Source: Streptomyces sp. TLI_235
Lineage (GTDB): Bacteria > Actinomycetota > Actinomycetes > Streptomycetales > Streptomycetaceae
Assembly: GCA_002300355.1 (NCBI GenBank)
Contig: NSGV01000001.1
Coordinates: forward strand, 4,340,001-4,404,000
Reading direction: 5' to 3'
DNA length: 64,000 nucleotides
In this document: piece by piece, positions 16,619-25,450 of the stretch
How positions within the stretch are numbered: the first letter of the stretch is position 1
Layout of the letters: each line of letters opens with the position of its first letter
Notes under the pieces: generated by a model
The model's database searches: none
Seen by the model: only the letters and a program-made list of their open reading frames with translations
What the model was told of the DNA's origin: nothing
Made by a program: the position numbers and the translations under genes

Positions 16619-17506
16619 ATGCTGATCCTCGCCGTCCTGCTCCTCCTCACCGGCGCCGTCCTGCTCGTCCTGAGGTGGCGCAAGGTCACCGACCGCCGCG
16701 CCGTCACGGCCGCCGGCCTGGTCACCACCGGCATCGGCCTGCTCGCGGGTCTGGCCACCTTCGTGTACGTCGTCGAGCCGTACGAGGTGGGCGTGCCCAC
16801 CACGCTGGGCAAGGTCGGTGCCACCTGGCAGCCCGGGCTGCACCTCAAGTCGCCGCTGACCGACGTCTCCACCTTCTCGACCCGGCCGGTCGACCTCGAC
16901 CTCACCGGCAAGGACACCATCGAGGTCCGCTCCTCCGAGGGCGGCGTGCTCTACGCCGACATCACCGTGAAGTGGTCGGTGGACCCGCAGCACACCCAGA
17001 GCCTGTTCAGGCTCGCCGGCAGCACCGACGCCGTTCAGCGGCGGCTGGTCTACCCCGACAGCCGGGAGATCGTCCGCAACGTCTTCGCCAAGCACACCGG
17101 CGTGGAGGGCTACAGCTCCGAACGCGAGGCGATCAGCGCCGATATCGAGCGGCAGATCACCGCCCGGCTGGCGCCGCGCGGCATCCTGGTCAACGGCGTC
17201 AACCTGCGCAACGTGAAGCCCAGCGACAGCCTGCAGCACGCCATCGACCAGAAGATCCAGCAGGACCAGGCCACCGCGCAGGCCGAGGCCGCCGTCCGCA
17301 CCGCCAAGGCCGAGGCCGAGAAGCGGAAGATCGAGTCGGAGAGCACCGCAGCCGCCAACAACGCCATCGCCAACTCGCTCACCGACCGGATCCTGGCGAG
17401 CCAGTGCATCGAGGCCTTCAAGGCCGCCGCCGAGAAGAACCCGGTGTACGCCAGCCCCTGCGGCACCGGCGGCTCCCCGGTGATCGTCGACGGCAGCAAG
17501 CGCTGA
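16619..17506 (+). CDS. SPFH/band 7 (prohibitin-like) membrane protein
   Basis: The protein has 295 residues. Two N-terminal hydrophobic stretches are followed by the band 7 core beginning VYVVEPYEVGVPTTLGKV, with the strand region DITVKWSVD and the conserved EREAISADIERQIT helix. The C-terminal half is a coiled coil rich in Ala, Glu and Lys (QAEAAVRTAKAEAEKRKIES). Such proteins form ring scaffolds at the cytoplasmic membrane. It stands alone and ends at a strong bidirectional terminator. Confidence 0.85.
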   Translation: MLILAVLLLLTGAVLLVLRWRKVTDRRAVTAAGLVTTGIGLLAGLATFVYVVEPYEVGVPTTLGKVGATWQPGLHLKSPLTDVSTFSTRPVDLDLTGKDTIEVRSSEGGVLYADITVKWSVDPQHTQSLFRLAGSTDAVQRRLVYPDSREIVRNVFAKHTGVEGYSSEREAISADIERQITARLAPRGILVNGVNLRNVKPSDSLQHAIDQKIQQDQATAQAEAAVRTAKAEAEKRKIESESTAAANNAIANSLTDRILASQCIEAFKAAAEKNPVYASPCGTGGSPVIVDGSKR

Positions 17507-17514
17507 CACCACGG

Positions 17515-17549
17515 CCGGGCGTCCGGGGCACCATGCCCCGGACGCCCGG
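17515..17549. terminator. Bidirectional terminator between convergent genes
   Basis: A perfect 16-bp stem (17515-17530 with 17534-17549) with a 3-nt loop lies between the SPFH gene and the convergent secreted esterase gene. Confidence 0.85.
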
Positions 17550-17555
17550 TCCCGC

Positions 17556-19136
17556 TCAGCGCGTCCAGTCCACGGTCAGCACCGCACCCGTACCGCGCTG
17601 CAGGAAGACGTACCCGGTGGAGGCGAGCGCCTGGTCGAACTGCAGCCGCAGCTGCACCGTCGCCCCGGGCCGGATCGCCGCCAGCCCGGCCGCACCGAAC
17701 TCGCCCGAGGTCCGGCTGTCCGCGGTGAACCTGGCCACCGTCGCCACCGCGCCCGCGTCCGCCGGGGCCGCCCAGTCGTCCGCGCCGGTGGTGCAGGCCG
17801 CACCGAAGCAGCCGCCGCGCACGTCGACGGTCAGCTGCGCCGCCGCCCACGGATCCCCGCTGCCGCTGCCGTAGCCCACGGTCAGCCGGGCGCCGGTGAC
17901 GGTGGCCCCGGCAGGGACGGCCGAGGTGTCGAAGGAGAGCAGCGCCCGGTTCTGCTTGCCGTCCGTTCCGCGGCCCACCGCGAGGCCCAGGCTGTCGGCC
18001 AGCGTGCCGACCACGGGCGAGCCGCCGTCCGCGGCGGCCTTCACATAGCCGTCCGCGGCGGTGTCGTCGGTGAGCTGCGTGCTGCCGGAACCGCCCGTGG
18101 GGGACGGCGAGGGCGAGGGGGTCGGGCTGGGGGAGGGGGAGGGCGCCGAGCCGTCCAGGCCCCAGAACCGGCCGATCCGGTAGGACGCGCACAGGTTCAC
18201 GTCCAGCACGTACGCGCCGGCGGTGCCGCACTGCTCGGCCCCGCTGCCCGGGTCGACCGGCTGGCCGTGGTCCATGCCGGTGATCGAGTACACCTCGACC
18301 CGGTCGGCGCCGGAGCCGTCCCGGTACACCTGGTGCGGGTAGCCGGCGACGGTGTCGCTCACCGCGGCCGTCTGGCCGGTGCCGGCCACGTCCGTCCACT
18401 GCTTCATCAGCTCGGTCAGGTTGACCGGCTTCACCACCGAGTCCGCCGAGCCCTGCCAGAGCGAGACCTTCGGCCGCGCCCCCGTCCACGACGGGTACGC
18501 CTGCCGGACGAGGTCGCCCCACTGCTGCGGGGTCTTCGACGTGCCCATGGTCATGCAGTTCACCGAGGCCTCCACGGCCGTGGTGGCGCAGTGGTACGGC
18601 AGGCCGGCGACCACGCCGCCGCCCGCGAACACGTCCGGGTAGTCGGCCAGCAGTGCGGCCGTCATCGCGCCGCCCGCCGACAGGCCGGTGACGTACACCC
18701 GGCCCGGGTCGCTGCCGAGGTCGGCGACGGTCTTCGCGACCATCTGGCGGATCGACAGCGCCTCGCCGGAGTCCCGGGCGAAGTCGCCCGGCTGGAACCA
18801 GTTGAAGCACTGCGAGGAGTTGTTCGCGGACTGCTGCTGCGGCATCACCACGGCGAAGCCCCAGGCGTCCGCCCAGTGCGTCCAGCCGGCCGCCTCGCCG
18901 TACGAGGCGGACTGGGTGCAGCCGTGCAGCGCCACCACCACCGGCCGCCCGGACGGCAGCCCGGCGGGCGCGTAGCGGTACATCAGCAGATTGCCCGGGT
19001 TCGAACCGAAGCCGGTGACCTGGACGGTGCCGGCGGCGCGGGCCGTACCGTGACCGAGCCCGAGCACCGCCGCGGCGGCCACGGCGAGCAGCGCGAGCGC
19101 CGCCCACCACCGCCTCACCGGAGTGTCGTACGTCAT
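17556..19136 (-). CDS. Secreted PHB depolymerase-family esterase with a C-terminal binding-type domain
   Basis: This 526-residue secreted protein has a signal peptide over residues 1-34 (RRWWAALALLAVAAAAVLGL, ending ARA). The alpha/beta-hydrolase core has the oxyanion-type loop VVVALHGCTQSASYG, the nucleophile elbow GLSAGGAM and the histidine region TGMDHGQPV. A Ser/Pro linker then leads to a roughly 150-residue beta domain (ALLSFDTSAVPAGATVTGARL) of the DNRLRE/CBM96 type. Such enzymes cleave polyhydroxyalkanoate or related plant esters. ATG 19136 was chosen by the signal peptide. Confidence 0.88.
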   Translation of the reverse strand: MTYDTPVRRWWAALALLAVAAAAVLGLGHGTARAAGTVQVTGFGSNPGNLLMYRYAPAGLPSGRPVVVALHGCTQSASYGEAAGWTHWADAWGFAVVMPQQQSANNSSQCFNWFQPGDFARDSGEALSIRQMVAKTVADLGSDPGRVYVTGLSAGGAMTAALLADYPDVFAGGGVVAGLPYHCATTAVEASVNCMTMGTSKTPQQWGDLVRQAYPSWTGARPKVSLWQGSADSVVKPVNLTELMKQWTDVAGTGQTAAVSDTVAGYPHQVYRDGSGADRVEVYSITGMDHGQPVDPGSGAEQCGTAGAYVLDVNLCASYRIGRFWGLDGSAPSPSPSPTPSPSPSPTGGSGSTQLTDDTAADGYVKAAADGGSPVVGTLADSLGLAVGRGTDGKQNRALLSFDTSAVPAGATVTGARLTVGYGSGSGDPWAAAQLTVDVRGGCFGAACTTGADDWAAPADAGAVATVARFTADSRTSGEFGAAGLAAIRPGATVQLRLQFDQALASTGYVFLQRGTGAVLTVDWTR

Positions 19137-19351
19137 GGGGGACTCCTTGCGGGTGGGGGAGAGCCGACCGTACGGGCGCCCCCGCGCCGCCCGGCACGGT
19201 GCGGACGGACACCCCGGGGCCCGCCCGATGGCGGTGCGCCCCATTGCAGGCGGCCGGGCCCGCGGCCCCGCCGCCCACGGTTCGGACGCCTCCCCCGCCC
19301 CGCCCCCGCCGGTGCGAGGATGGCCGCAGCACCGTACGAAGGAGCGGCCCC

Positions 19352-20176
19352 ATGCCCAGCAGCGCACCCGGACAGAAGATCGCCTTCCTCGGCACCGGCA
19401 AGATCGCCGAGGCCCTGCTCTCCGGTCTGCTGCGGGCCGGCGAGGACCCGGCGGACGTCCTGGTGACGGCCCGCCGCCCCGAGCGCGCCGCCGAACTCGC
19501 CGAGCGCTACGGCGTCACCGCCGTCACCAACGCCGAGGCCGCCAAGCTCGCCGACACCCTGATCCTCGCCGTGAAGCCGCAGGACATGGGCACCCTGCTG
19601 GAGGAGCTCGCCCCGCACGTCGCCCCCGACCGGCTGGTCGTCTCGGCCGCCGCCGGCATCCCGACCGCCTGGTTCGAGGAGCGGCTGGCGGCCGGCACCC
19701 CGGTCGTCCGCGTCATGCCCAACACCCCGGTGCTGGTGGACGAGGGCATGAGCGTCATCTCCGGCGGCTCGCACGCCTCCGAGGCCCACCTGGAGCGCAC
19801 CGAGGCGATCTTCCGCTCGGTCGGCAAGGCGATCCGCCTCCCCGAGTCCCAGCAGGACGCGGCCACCGCGCTCTCCGGCTCCGGCCCGGCCTACTTCTAC
19901 TTCCTCGTCGAGGCGATGACCGACGCCGGCATCCTGCTCGGCCTGCCCCGGCAGGTCGCCCACGACCTCATCGTGCAGTCCGCGATCGGCGCCTCGGTGA
20001 TGCTCCGCGACTCCGGCGAACACCCCGTCAAGCTCCGCGAGGCGGTGACCTCTCCGGCCGGCACCACCATCGCCGCCATCCGCGAACTGGAGAACCACGG
20101 CGTCCGGGCCGCCCTGCTCGGCGCACTGGAGGCCGCCCGCGACCGCTCCCGCGAGCTGGCCGGCGGCGGCAGGTAG
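19352..20176 (+). CDS. proC: Pyrroline-5-carboxylate reductase
   Basis: This 274-residue enzyme performs the last step of proline synthesis, NAD(P)H-dependent reduction of P5C. The N-terminal Rossmann motif is IAFLGTGKIAEALLSGL and the conserved VMPNTPVLVDEGMS loop follows. The C-terminal signature runs from ALSGSGPAYFYFLVEAM to VTSPAGTTIAAI. ATG 19352 has GAAGGAG upstream; reading further upstream gives only non-conserved sequence. It heads the conserved block shared with mycobacteria (Rv0500 to Rv0502). Confidence 0.96.
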   Translation: MPSSAPGQKIAFLGTGKIAEALLSGLLRAGEDPADVLVTARRPERAAELAERYGVTAVTNAEAAKLADTLILAVKPQDMGTLLEELAPHVAPDRLVVSAAAGIPTAWFEERLAAGTPVVRVMPNTPVLVDEGMSVISGGSHASEAHLERTEAIFRSVGKAIRLPESQQDAATALSGSGPAYFYFLVEAMTDAGILLGLPRQVAHDLIVQSAIGASVMLRDSGEHPVKLREAVTSPAGTTIAAIRELENHGVRAALLGALEAARDRSRELAGGGR

Positions 20177-20229
20177 GCCTGATCGGCCCGGCACCGGAGC
20201 CCCGGCGCCGGGCCGGTACGCTCGACCGG

Positions 20230-20895
20230 GTGAGCTACGACCTGGTGATCTTCGACAACGACGGGGTGCTCGTCGACAGCGAGCCCATCTCCAACCGGGT
20301 GCTTGCCGAGTACCTCACCGAACTCGGGTACCCGACCACCGTCGAGGACTCCTACCGGGACTACATGGGCTGCGCCGCGCACCGGGTGCACGACGTCATC
20401 CTGGAACGGCACGGCGCCCGGCTGCCCGAGGGCTTCGACGACCTCTTCCACGGCCGGGTCTTCGCCGCCTTCGAGGCCGAACTCGGCCCGGTCGCCGGGG
20501 CGGAGACCCTGCTCAAGACCCTGCAGCAGTCCGGCGTCCGGTACTGCCTGGCCTCCTCCGCCCACCACTCCTGGATCCGCACCGCGCTCGACCGCACCGG
20601 CCTGCGCGGCCACCTCGCCGAGGAGCTGATCTTCAGCGCCCAGGACGTCGGTGTCGGCAAGCCCGCCCCCGACCTCTTCCTGCACGCCGCCCGCACCATG
20701 GGCGTGCCGCCCGAGCGCTGCCTCGTCCTGGAGGACAGCCCCAACGGCGTGCTCGCCGCCCGCGCCGCCGGCATGGACGTGTACGGCCACGCCGCGCTCA
20801 CCGACCCCGCCAGGCTCACCGCGGCCGGGGCCACCGGGCTGTTCACCTCGCTCGCCGAGGTGCCCGCGCTGCTGGAGCGCGGCCGCCGGGCCTGA
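20230..20895 (+). CDS. HAD-superfamily phosphatase (beta-phosphoglucomutase/Gph-like)
   Basis: This 221-residue HAD subfamily IA protein has motif I FDNDGVLVDSEP (nucleophile Asp), a helical cap, CLASSAHHSWI as motif II, a conserved Lys in VGVGKPAPDLF and motif III VLEDSPNGVLAA. The substrate is unknown. GTG 20230 is 7 nt after TACGCT, so a leaderless transcript is likely. It starts 53 bp after proC. Confidence 0.85.
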   Translation: MSYDLVIFDNDGVLVDSEPISNRVLAEYLTELGYPTTVEDSYRDYMGCAAHRVHDVILERHGARLPEGFDDLFHGRVFAAFEAELGPVAGAETLLKTLQQSGVRYCLASSAHHSWIRTALDRTGLRGHLAEELIFSAQDVGVGKPAPDLFLHAARTMGVPPERCLVLEDSPNGVLAARAAGMDVYGHAALTDPARLTAAGATGLFTSLAEVPALLERGRRA

Positions 20896-21016
20896 ACGCG
20901 GGCCCGGCCCGCCCCGCCCGCCCGGAATCCCGTCCCGCCGACCCCCTCCCGCAACGGCCCGCCAGCGCCTACGCTCTCCGCCACCACACGTCGTACCGAC
21001 CGGTAGCGGGGAGCCC

Positions 21017-22213
21017 ATGGCCGAGACCACCCAGCGGCTGCGGCAGGCCCGCGCGGCGCTCGCGGCGAGCTTCCTGCTGCAGGGCGCCACCTTCGCCCTG
21101 CTGGTCAGCTGCATCCCGGAGATCCAGCGCCGGTACGGCCTCGACGACTCGCTGCTGCCGGTCTTCCTCGCCGCCGTGCCGATCCTCGCCGGGGTCGGCT
21201 CCATCGCCTCCGAGGCGCTGGTGCGGCGCAGCAGCGCCCGCGCCGTGCTGCGGACGGTGCAGCCCGCCGTCTGCCTCGCCCTCGCCGGGGTCGGCGTCGG
21301 CACCGAACTGTGGCAGCTCGCCCTCGCGCTGGCCGCCTTCGGCCTGCTCGTCGGCGCCCTTGACGCCTCGATGAACATGCTCGGCGTCGGCCTGCAGCAC
21401 CGCTACGGCCGCAGCATCATGCTCGGCTTCCACGCCGCGTTCAGCCTCGGCGGGATCGCCGGCGCCGCCGTCGCCGGGCTCGGCGCCCACCGCGGGACGC
21501 CGCTGAGCGTGCTGTTCGCCGGATCGGCCGCCGTGCTGATCCCCGCCGCGCTGCTGGCCGGAACCCGCTTCGCCGGGCCCGCCGAACTCGGCGACGCCGT
21601 CGAACAGGCCGCCCGCGCGGCCGGCCGGGCGGTGCCCTGGCGCCCGCTGCTGCCGCTCTGCCTCGCCATGGCGGTCGCGTACATCGCCGACGCCTCGGTC
21701 TCCAACTACAGCGTCAAGTACCTCACCGACACCCTGCACAGCCCCGACGACCTGGCCAAGCTCTCCTACCTCGGCTACATGGTGGCGATGCTGGCCGGCC
21801 GCGCCCTCGGCGACCGCGGCGTCCAGCGGTTCGGCGCGGTCGCCGTCGTCCGGGTCGGCGCCGCGACCGCCGCCCTGGGCTTCGCCGCCGCCGCGATCGC
21901 CCCCGCGCCCTGGGCCGGCATCGCCGCGTTCACCCTGCTCGGCCTCGGCATCTGCGCGATCATCCCGCAGGTCTTCGCCGCGGGCGGCCGCCTGATGCCC
22001 GCCGACTCCGACGCCGCCGTCGCCCGGCTCAACCTGTTCAACTACGTCGGATTCCTGATCGGTTCGCCACTGGTCGGCGCGATCGGCGACGCCGGCTCGT
22101 ACCGGGCCGCGCTGCTCGCCCCGATGCTGCTGGTGCTGGTGATCCTGCCGCTCGCCGGCCACTTCGCGCCCGCACCGGCCCAGGAGCCCAAGGAGCCCGC
22201 CCAGGCGCACTGA
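21017..22213 (+). CDS. MFS transporter (12 helices)
   Basis: This 398-residue protein has about 12 hydrophobic segments in two halves separated by a cytoplasmic loop around residues 190-212. The conserved DASMNMLGVGLQ and FHAAFSLGGIAGAAVAG segments match the FucP/YbjJ-like MFS group. The substrate is unknown. ATG 21017 has GGGGAG upstream. It is followed by the deacetylase gene with its own promoter. Confidence 0.85.
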   Translation: MAETTQRLRQARAALAASFLLQGATFALLVSCIPEIQRRYGLDDSLLPVFLAAVPILAGVGSIASEALVRRSSARAVLRTVQPAVCLALAGVGVGTELWQLALALAAFGLLVGALDASMNMLGVGLQHRYGRSIMLGFHAAFSLGGIAGAAVAGLGAHRGTPLSVLFAGSAAVLIPAALLAGTRFAGPAELGDAVEQAARAAGRAVPWRPLLPLCLAMAVAYIADASVSNYSVKYLTDTLHSPDDLAKLSYLGYMVAMLAGRALGDRGVQRFGAVAVVRVGAATAALGFAAAAIAPAPWAGIAAFTLLGLGICAIIPQVFAAGGRLMPADSDAAVARLNLFNYVGFLIGSPLVGAIGDAGSYRAALLAPMLLVLVILPLAGHFAPAPAQEPKEPAQAH

Positions 22214-22255
22214 ACCCCCTGCGTCCAGCCCTGCCCCACCCACTACGGTGGTGGC

Positions 22256-23452
22256 ATGCCCGACGTCGAACGCGACACGCCCTGCGGCCTGCACCTCTTC
22301 TGGGACGACGCGGTGACCGCGTACGACTTCGGCCCCGGCCACCCGATGGACCCGACCCGGCTCGCCCTCACCAAGCACCTGGTCGACGCCTTCGGGCTCG
22401 GCTCCGGCCCGGGTGTCACCGTCCGATCGGCCCCCGCCGCCGGGGACTCCACGCTCCGCCTGGTGCACACCGCCGAGTACATCGCCGCCGTCCGCCGGGT
22501 CGCCGCCGACCCCGGCCTCGTCGACCTGCGGCACGGTCTCGGCACCGACGACAACTGGGCGTTCCCCGGCCTGCACAGCGCCTCCGCGCTGATCGCGGGC
22601 CAGTCGGTCGCCGCCGCCGAGGCCCTCTGGCGCGGCGAGGCCCGGCACGCCGTCAACTTCGCCGGCGGGCTGCACCACGCCATGCCCGACCGGGCCTCCG
22701 GCTTCTGCGTCTACAACGACCCGGCGCTCGCCGTCGCCCGGCTGCTGGAACTCGGGGCCGAACGGGTCGCCTACGTCGACGTCGACGTGCACCACGGCGA
22801 CGGCGTCCAGCAGGCCTTCTGGAACGACCCGCGGGTGCTCACCGTCTCGCTGCACGAGCACCCGGCGACGCTCTTCCCGGAGACCGGCTGGTCCACCGAG
22901 TCCGGCGGCCCGGACGCCCCCGGCAGTGCCGCCAACCTGCCGCTGCCGGCCGGCACCGGCGACGCCGGCTGGCTGCGCGCCTTCCACGCCCTGGTGCCGG
23001 AGCTGCTCGCGGCCTTCCGGCCCCAGGTCCTGGTCACCCAGCACGGCGCCGACACCCACGTCGAGGACCCGCTGGCCCACCTCGCGGTCAGCCTGGACGC
23101 CCAGCGCCTCGTCGCCGAGGCCCTGCACGGCCTCGCCCACGAGCACGCCGAGGGCCGCTGGCTCGCCCTCGGCGGAGGCGGCTACGCCGTGGTCGACGTG
23201 GTGCCCAGAACCTGGACCCACCTGGTCGCCACCGCCGCCGGCCGCCCCGTCGACCCGACCGCCGAGACCCCCGAGGAGTGGCGTGCCGAGGTCTACCGCC
23301 GCACCCGGCAGCAGGCCCCGCTGCGGATGACCGACGGCGCCGACCCGCAGTGGCGGGACTTCCACGACGGCTACGACCCGTCCTCCCGCCTCGACCAGGC
23401 GATCCTCGCCGCCCGCCGCGCGGTATACCCCCACCACGGCCTGCTGCCCTGA
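22256..23452 (+). CDS. AcuC-type histone deacetylase family protein
   Basis: This 398-residue class I HDAC-fold protein probably removes acetyl groups from lysines of proteins such as acetyl-CoA synthetase. Zinc and catalytic motifs are NFAGGLHHAMPD (general base His pair), VAYVDVDVHHGDGVQ (Asp and His ligands) and VTQHGADTHVEDPLAH (Asp ligand), with GGGGYA near the end. The -10 box TACGGT (22243-22248) lies 7 nt before ATG 22256, suggesting a leaderless mRNA. A small hairpin at 23469-23484 may end transcription. Confidence 0.9.
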   Translation: MPDVERDTPCGLHLFWDDAVTAYDFGPGHPMDPTRLALTKHLVDAFGLGSGPGVTVRSAPAAGDSTLRLVHTAEYIAAVRRVAADPGLVDLRHGLGTDDNWAFPGLHSASALIAGQSVAAAEALWRGEARHAVNFAGGLHHAMPDRASGFCVYNDPALAVARLLELGAERVAYVDVDVHHGDGVQQAFWNDPRVLTVSLHEHPATLFPETGWSTESGGPDAPGSAANLPLPAGTGDAGWLRAFHALVPELLAAFRPQVLVTQHGADTHVEDPLAHLAVSLDAQRLVAEALHGLAHEHAEGRWLALGGGGYAVVDVVPRTWTHLVATAAGRPVDPTAETPEEWRAEVYRRTRQQAPLRMTDGADPQWRDFHDGYDPSSRLDQAILAARRAVYPHHGLLP

Positions 23453-23738
23453 CCCGCACCCGCGGTCCGCGCCGGCCCCGGCGCCGCAGCCCCGGCCGGC
23501 CCGCGCCCCCGCGCGCCGGGGCGGTGCTCCCGAGCGCCCCGCCGCCCCGCACCGGCCGGTCCGCCTGCGCCATACGCCGATCGGCTACGTACTGCAATCG
23601 GGGGATGCCGCACCGTACAACAACCGGGCATCCCCCTCTTCCCACTGGTACCACCCATAACTACTCTGGGCATACACGTGTGCCGGTGGAGTCACCGGAG
23701 GGGAAGCCGGTGCCTTGCACACGGGTAAGGGTCGGGTG

Positions 23739-23954
23739 ATGGTCATGAGTTCCGGCGAACGCCCCCTGCAGGAAGTCGTCTTCCTGACCGTGGCCGAAGT
23801 GGCCTCGGTCATGAGGGTGTCCAAGATGACGGTGTACCGCCTGGTGCACAGCGGTGAACTGCCGGCCATCCGGGTCGGGCGCTCCTTCCGCGTCCCGGAG
23901 CAGGCGGTCCACGCGTACCTGAAGGAGTCCTACGTGCGGCTCGAGAGCGCGTAG
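23739..23954 (+). CDS. Excisionase/BldC-like MerR-type HTH protein
   Basis: This roughly 71-residue DNA-binding protein is a single winged HTH: FLTVAEVASVMRVSKMTVYR, then LVHSGELPAIRVGRSFRVPE. ATG 23739 has AAGG 8 nt upstream; ATG 23745 or a TTG at 23715 are also possible. The orthologue in mycobacteria is Rv0500A, always next to the bS22 gene. A CCGGTG/CACCGG hairpin at 23683-23698 precedes the gene and may affect its translation. The function is probably regulatory; the name excisionase reflects fold only. Confidence 0.88.
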   Translation: MVMSSGERPLQEVVFLTVAEVASVMRVSKMTVYRLVHSGELPAIRVGRSFRVPEQAVHAYLKESYVRLESA

Positions 23955-24073
23955 GCCTGACACGGCAGGGCAGGATTACTGCATACCCCGAGCGGACGGT
24001 AGGCTAGGCCCTCCGTCAGTCGTATGGACTCCCGTCTCCCATGGACGGGGTCCGAGTGAGCGAGGGTTGTTCC

Positions 24074-24172
24074 GTGGGCTCTGTCATCAAGAAGCGTCGC
24101 AAGCGTATGGCCAAGAAGAAGCACCGCAAGCTTCTGAAGCGCACTCGCGTGCAGCGTCGCAACAAGAAGTAA
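24074..24172 (+). CDS. 30S ribosomal protein bS22 (AURKAIP1/COX24 domain), 32 residues
   Basis: The very basic 32-residue peptide starts at GTG 24074, begins MGSVIKKRRKRMAKKKHRK and ends RNKK. It matches the small AURKAIP1/COX24-domain protein found in actinobacterial ribosomes (mycobacterial Rv0500B, called bS22). It sits between the HTH protein and the epimerase, exactly as in mycobacteria. It is short enough to be missed by length-filtered gene calls. Confidence 0.93.
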   Translation: MGSVIKKRRKRMAKKKHRKLLKRTRVQRRNKK

Positions 24173-24253
24173 CCCGCGGCCGGACTCCTTCCCGCTCACG
24201 CGGGGGGCCAGCCGCTGCACCGACGGCCGCCTCGCGCGCACCAGGTGTCCGAT

Positions 24254-24284
24254 CTGCCCGCCCGGGCCGTGCCCGGGCGGGCAG
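24254..24284 (+). terminator. Hairpin after the bS22 gene
   Basis: A perfect 14-bp stem (24254-24267 with 24271-24284) with a 3-nt loop lies 81 bp after the bS22 stop and upstream of the epimerase, so the epimerase probably has its own promoter. Confidence 0.75.
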
Positions 24285-24391
24285 TGGTGTCTTCACGCCG
24301 GGTGCCGGCGCCGCGCGCGTGGCGCCGGCACGGCCCGGAAACATCGGCACGGTACGGTGCAGTCAGGGCGAACCGAGGAGGCCGCAGCAGC

Positions 24392-25450
24392 GTGGGCAGG
24401 ACCGTACTCGTCACCGGTGTGGCCCGGCATCTCGGAGCCCGCTTCGCCGCCGAGGTCGCCCGCGCCCGCGGTGTGGACAAGGTCGTCGGCGTCGACGTCC
24501 AGCCGCCCGCCGAGGCCCTGCCGCCGGAGGTCGCCTTCGTCAAGGTCGACCTGCGCCGCCCGGCCGTCGCCCGGGTGATCGCCGACCACGGCGTCGACAC
24601 CGTCGTCCACCTCAACGTCTCCGCGATGGGCCCCGGCGGCCGGTCCGCCGTCAAGGAGACCAACGTCATCGGCACCATGCAGCTGCTCGGCGCCTGCCAG
24701 AAGGCCCCCGGGGTGCGCCGCCTGGTGGTGAAGTCCACTACCGGCGTGTACGGCTCCGCCCCGCGCGACCCGGCCGTCTTCCACGAGCGGATGCAGCCCA
24801 AGGAGCTCCCGGCCGGCGGCTTCGCCCGGGACGCCGCCGAGGTCGAGGGGTACGTCCGCGGCTTCGCCCGCCGCCGCCCCGACGTCGCCGTCACCGTGCT
24901 GCGCTTCGCCAACATCGTCGGCCCCGCCGGCGACACCCCGCTCTGCGCCTGGTTCACCCTGCCGGTGCTGCCCACCGTGCTCGGCCGCGACCCGCGCCTG
25001 CAGTTCGTCCACGAGGACGACGCCGTCGAGGTGCTCCGGCTCGCCGCCCTCGACCCCCGCCCCGGCACGTCAAACACCGGCACCTTCAACGTGGCCGGCG
25101 ACGGCGTCCTGCTGCTCTCCCAGTGCGCCCGCCGCCTCGGCCGGCCCACCGTGCCGCTGCTGAAGCCCGCCCTCGGCGCCGTCGCCGGACTCATCCGGCA
25201 GACCAGGCTGGCCGACATCTCGCCCGAGCTGATCCAACTGCTCACCCACGGCCGGGTGGTGGACACCACCCAGCTCCGCGAGACCTTCGGCCACACCCCC
25301 CGCTTCACCACCGCCGAGGCGTTCGCCGACTTCGTCGCCGCCCAGCGGAGCGGCCTGCTGCCCCCCGAACGGCTCGCCGCCGTCACCGACCGGCTGGCCG
25401 CCCTGCTCGGCCAGGACGACCGCCCCACCCAGGAGCCGATGCCGCGATGA
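24392..25450 (+). CDS. NAD-dependent epimerase/dehydratase family protein (galE2-like)
   Basis: This 352-residue extended SDR protein has the Rossmann start TVLVTGVARHLGARFA, which departs from GxxGxxG. The Ser/Thr region is VKSTTGVYGSAP. The usual YxxxK catalytic pair is not intact: the segment reads EVEGYVRGFAR, so epimerase activity is doubtful. GTG 24392 follows GAGGAGG. The gene overlaps the next by 4 bp. Position and partner match Rv0501/Rv0502 of M. tuberculosis, suggesting a joint role in lipid or envelope metabolism. Confidence 0.85.
   Translation: MGRTVLVTGVARHLGARFAAEVARARGVDKVVGVDVQPPAEALPPEVAFVKVDLRRPAVARVIADHGVDTVVHLNVSAMGPGGRSAVKETNVIGTMQLLGACQKAPGVRRLVVKSTTGVYGSAPRDPAVFHERMQPKELPAGGFARDAAEVEGYVRGFARRRPDVAVTVLRFANIVGPAGDTPLCAWFTLPVLPTVLGRDPRLQFVHEDDAVEVLRLAALDPRPGTSNTGTFNVAGDGVLLLSQCARRLGRPTVPLLKPALGAVAGLIRQTRLADISPELIQLLTHGRVVDTTQLRETFGHTPRFTTAEAFADFVAAQRSGLLPPERLAAVTDRLAALLGQDDRPTQEPMPR

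Noticed and set aside
20969..23437. 822-residue minus-strand open frame
   Set aside because: It is opposite the MFS and acuC genes, with Gly/Val/Asp-rich composition and no motifs.
23739..23954. Phage excisionase indicating a mobile element
   Set aside because: The excisionase-type HTH fold is shared by chromosomal regulators. Its fixed position next to the bS22 gene marks it as core.
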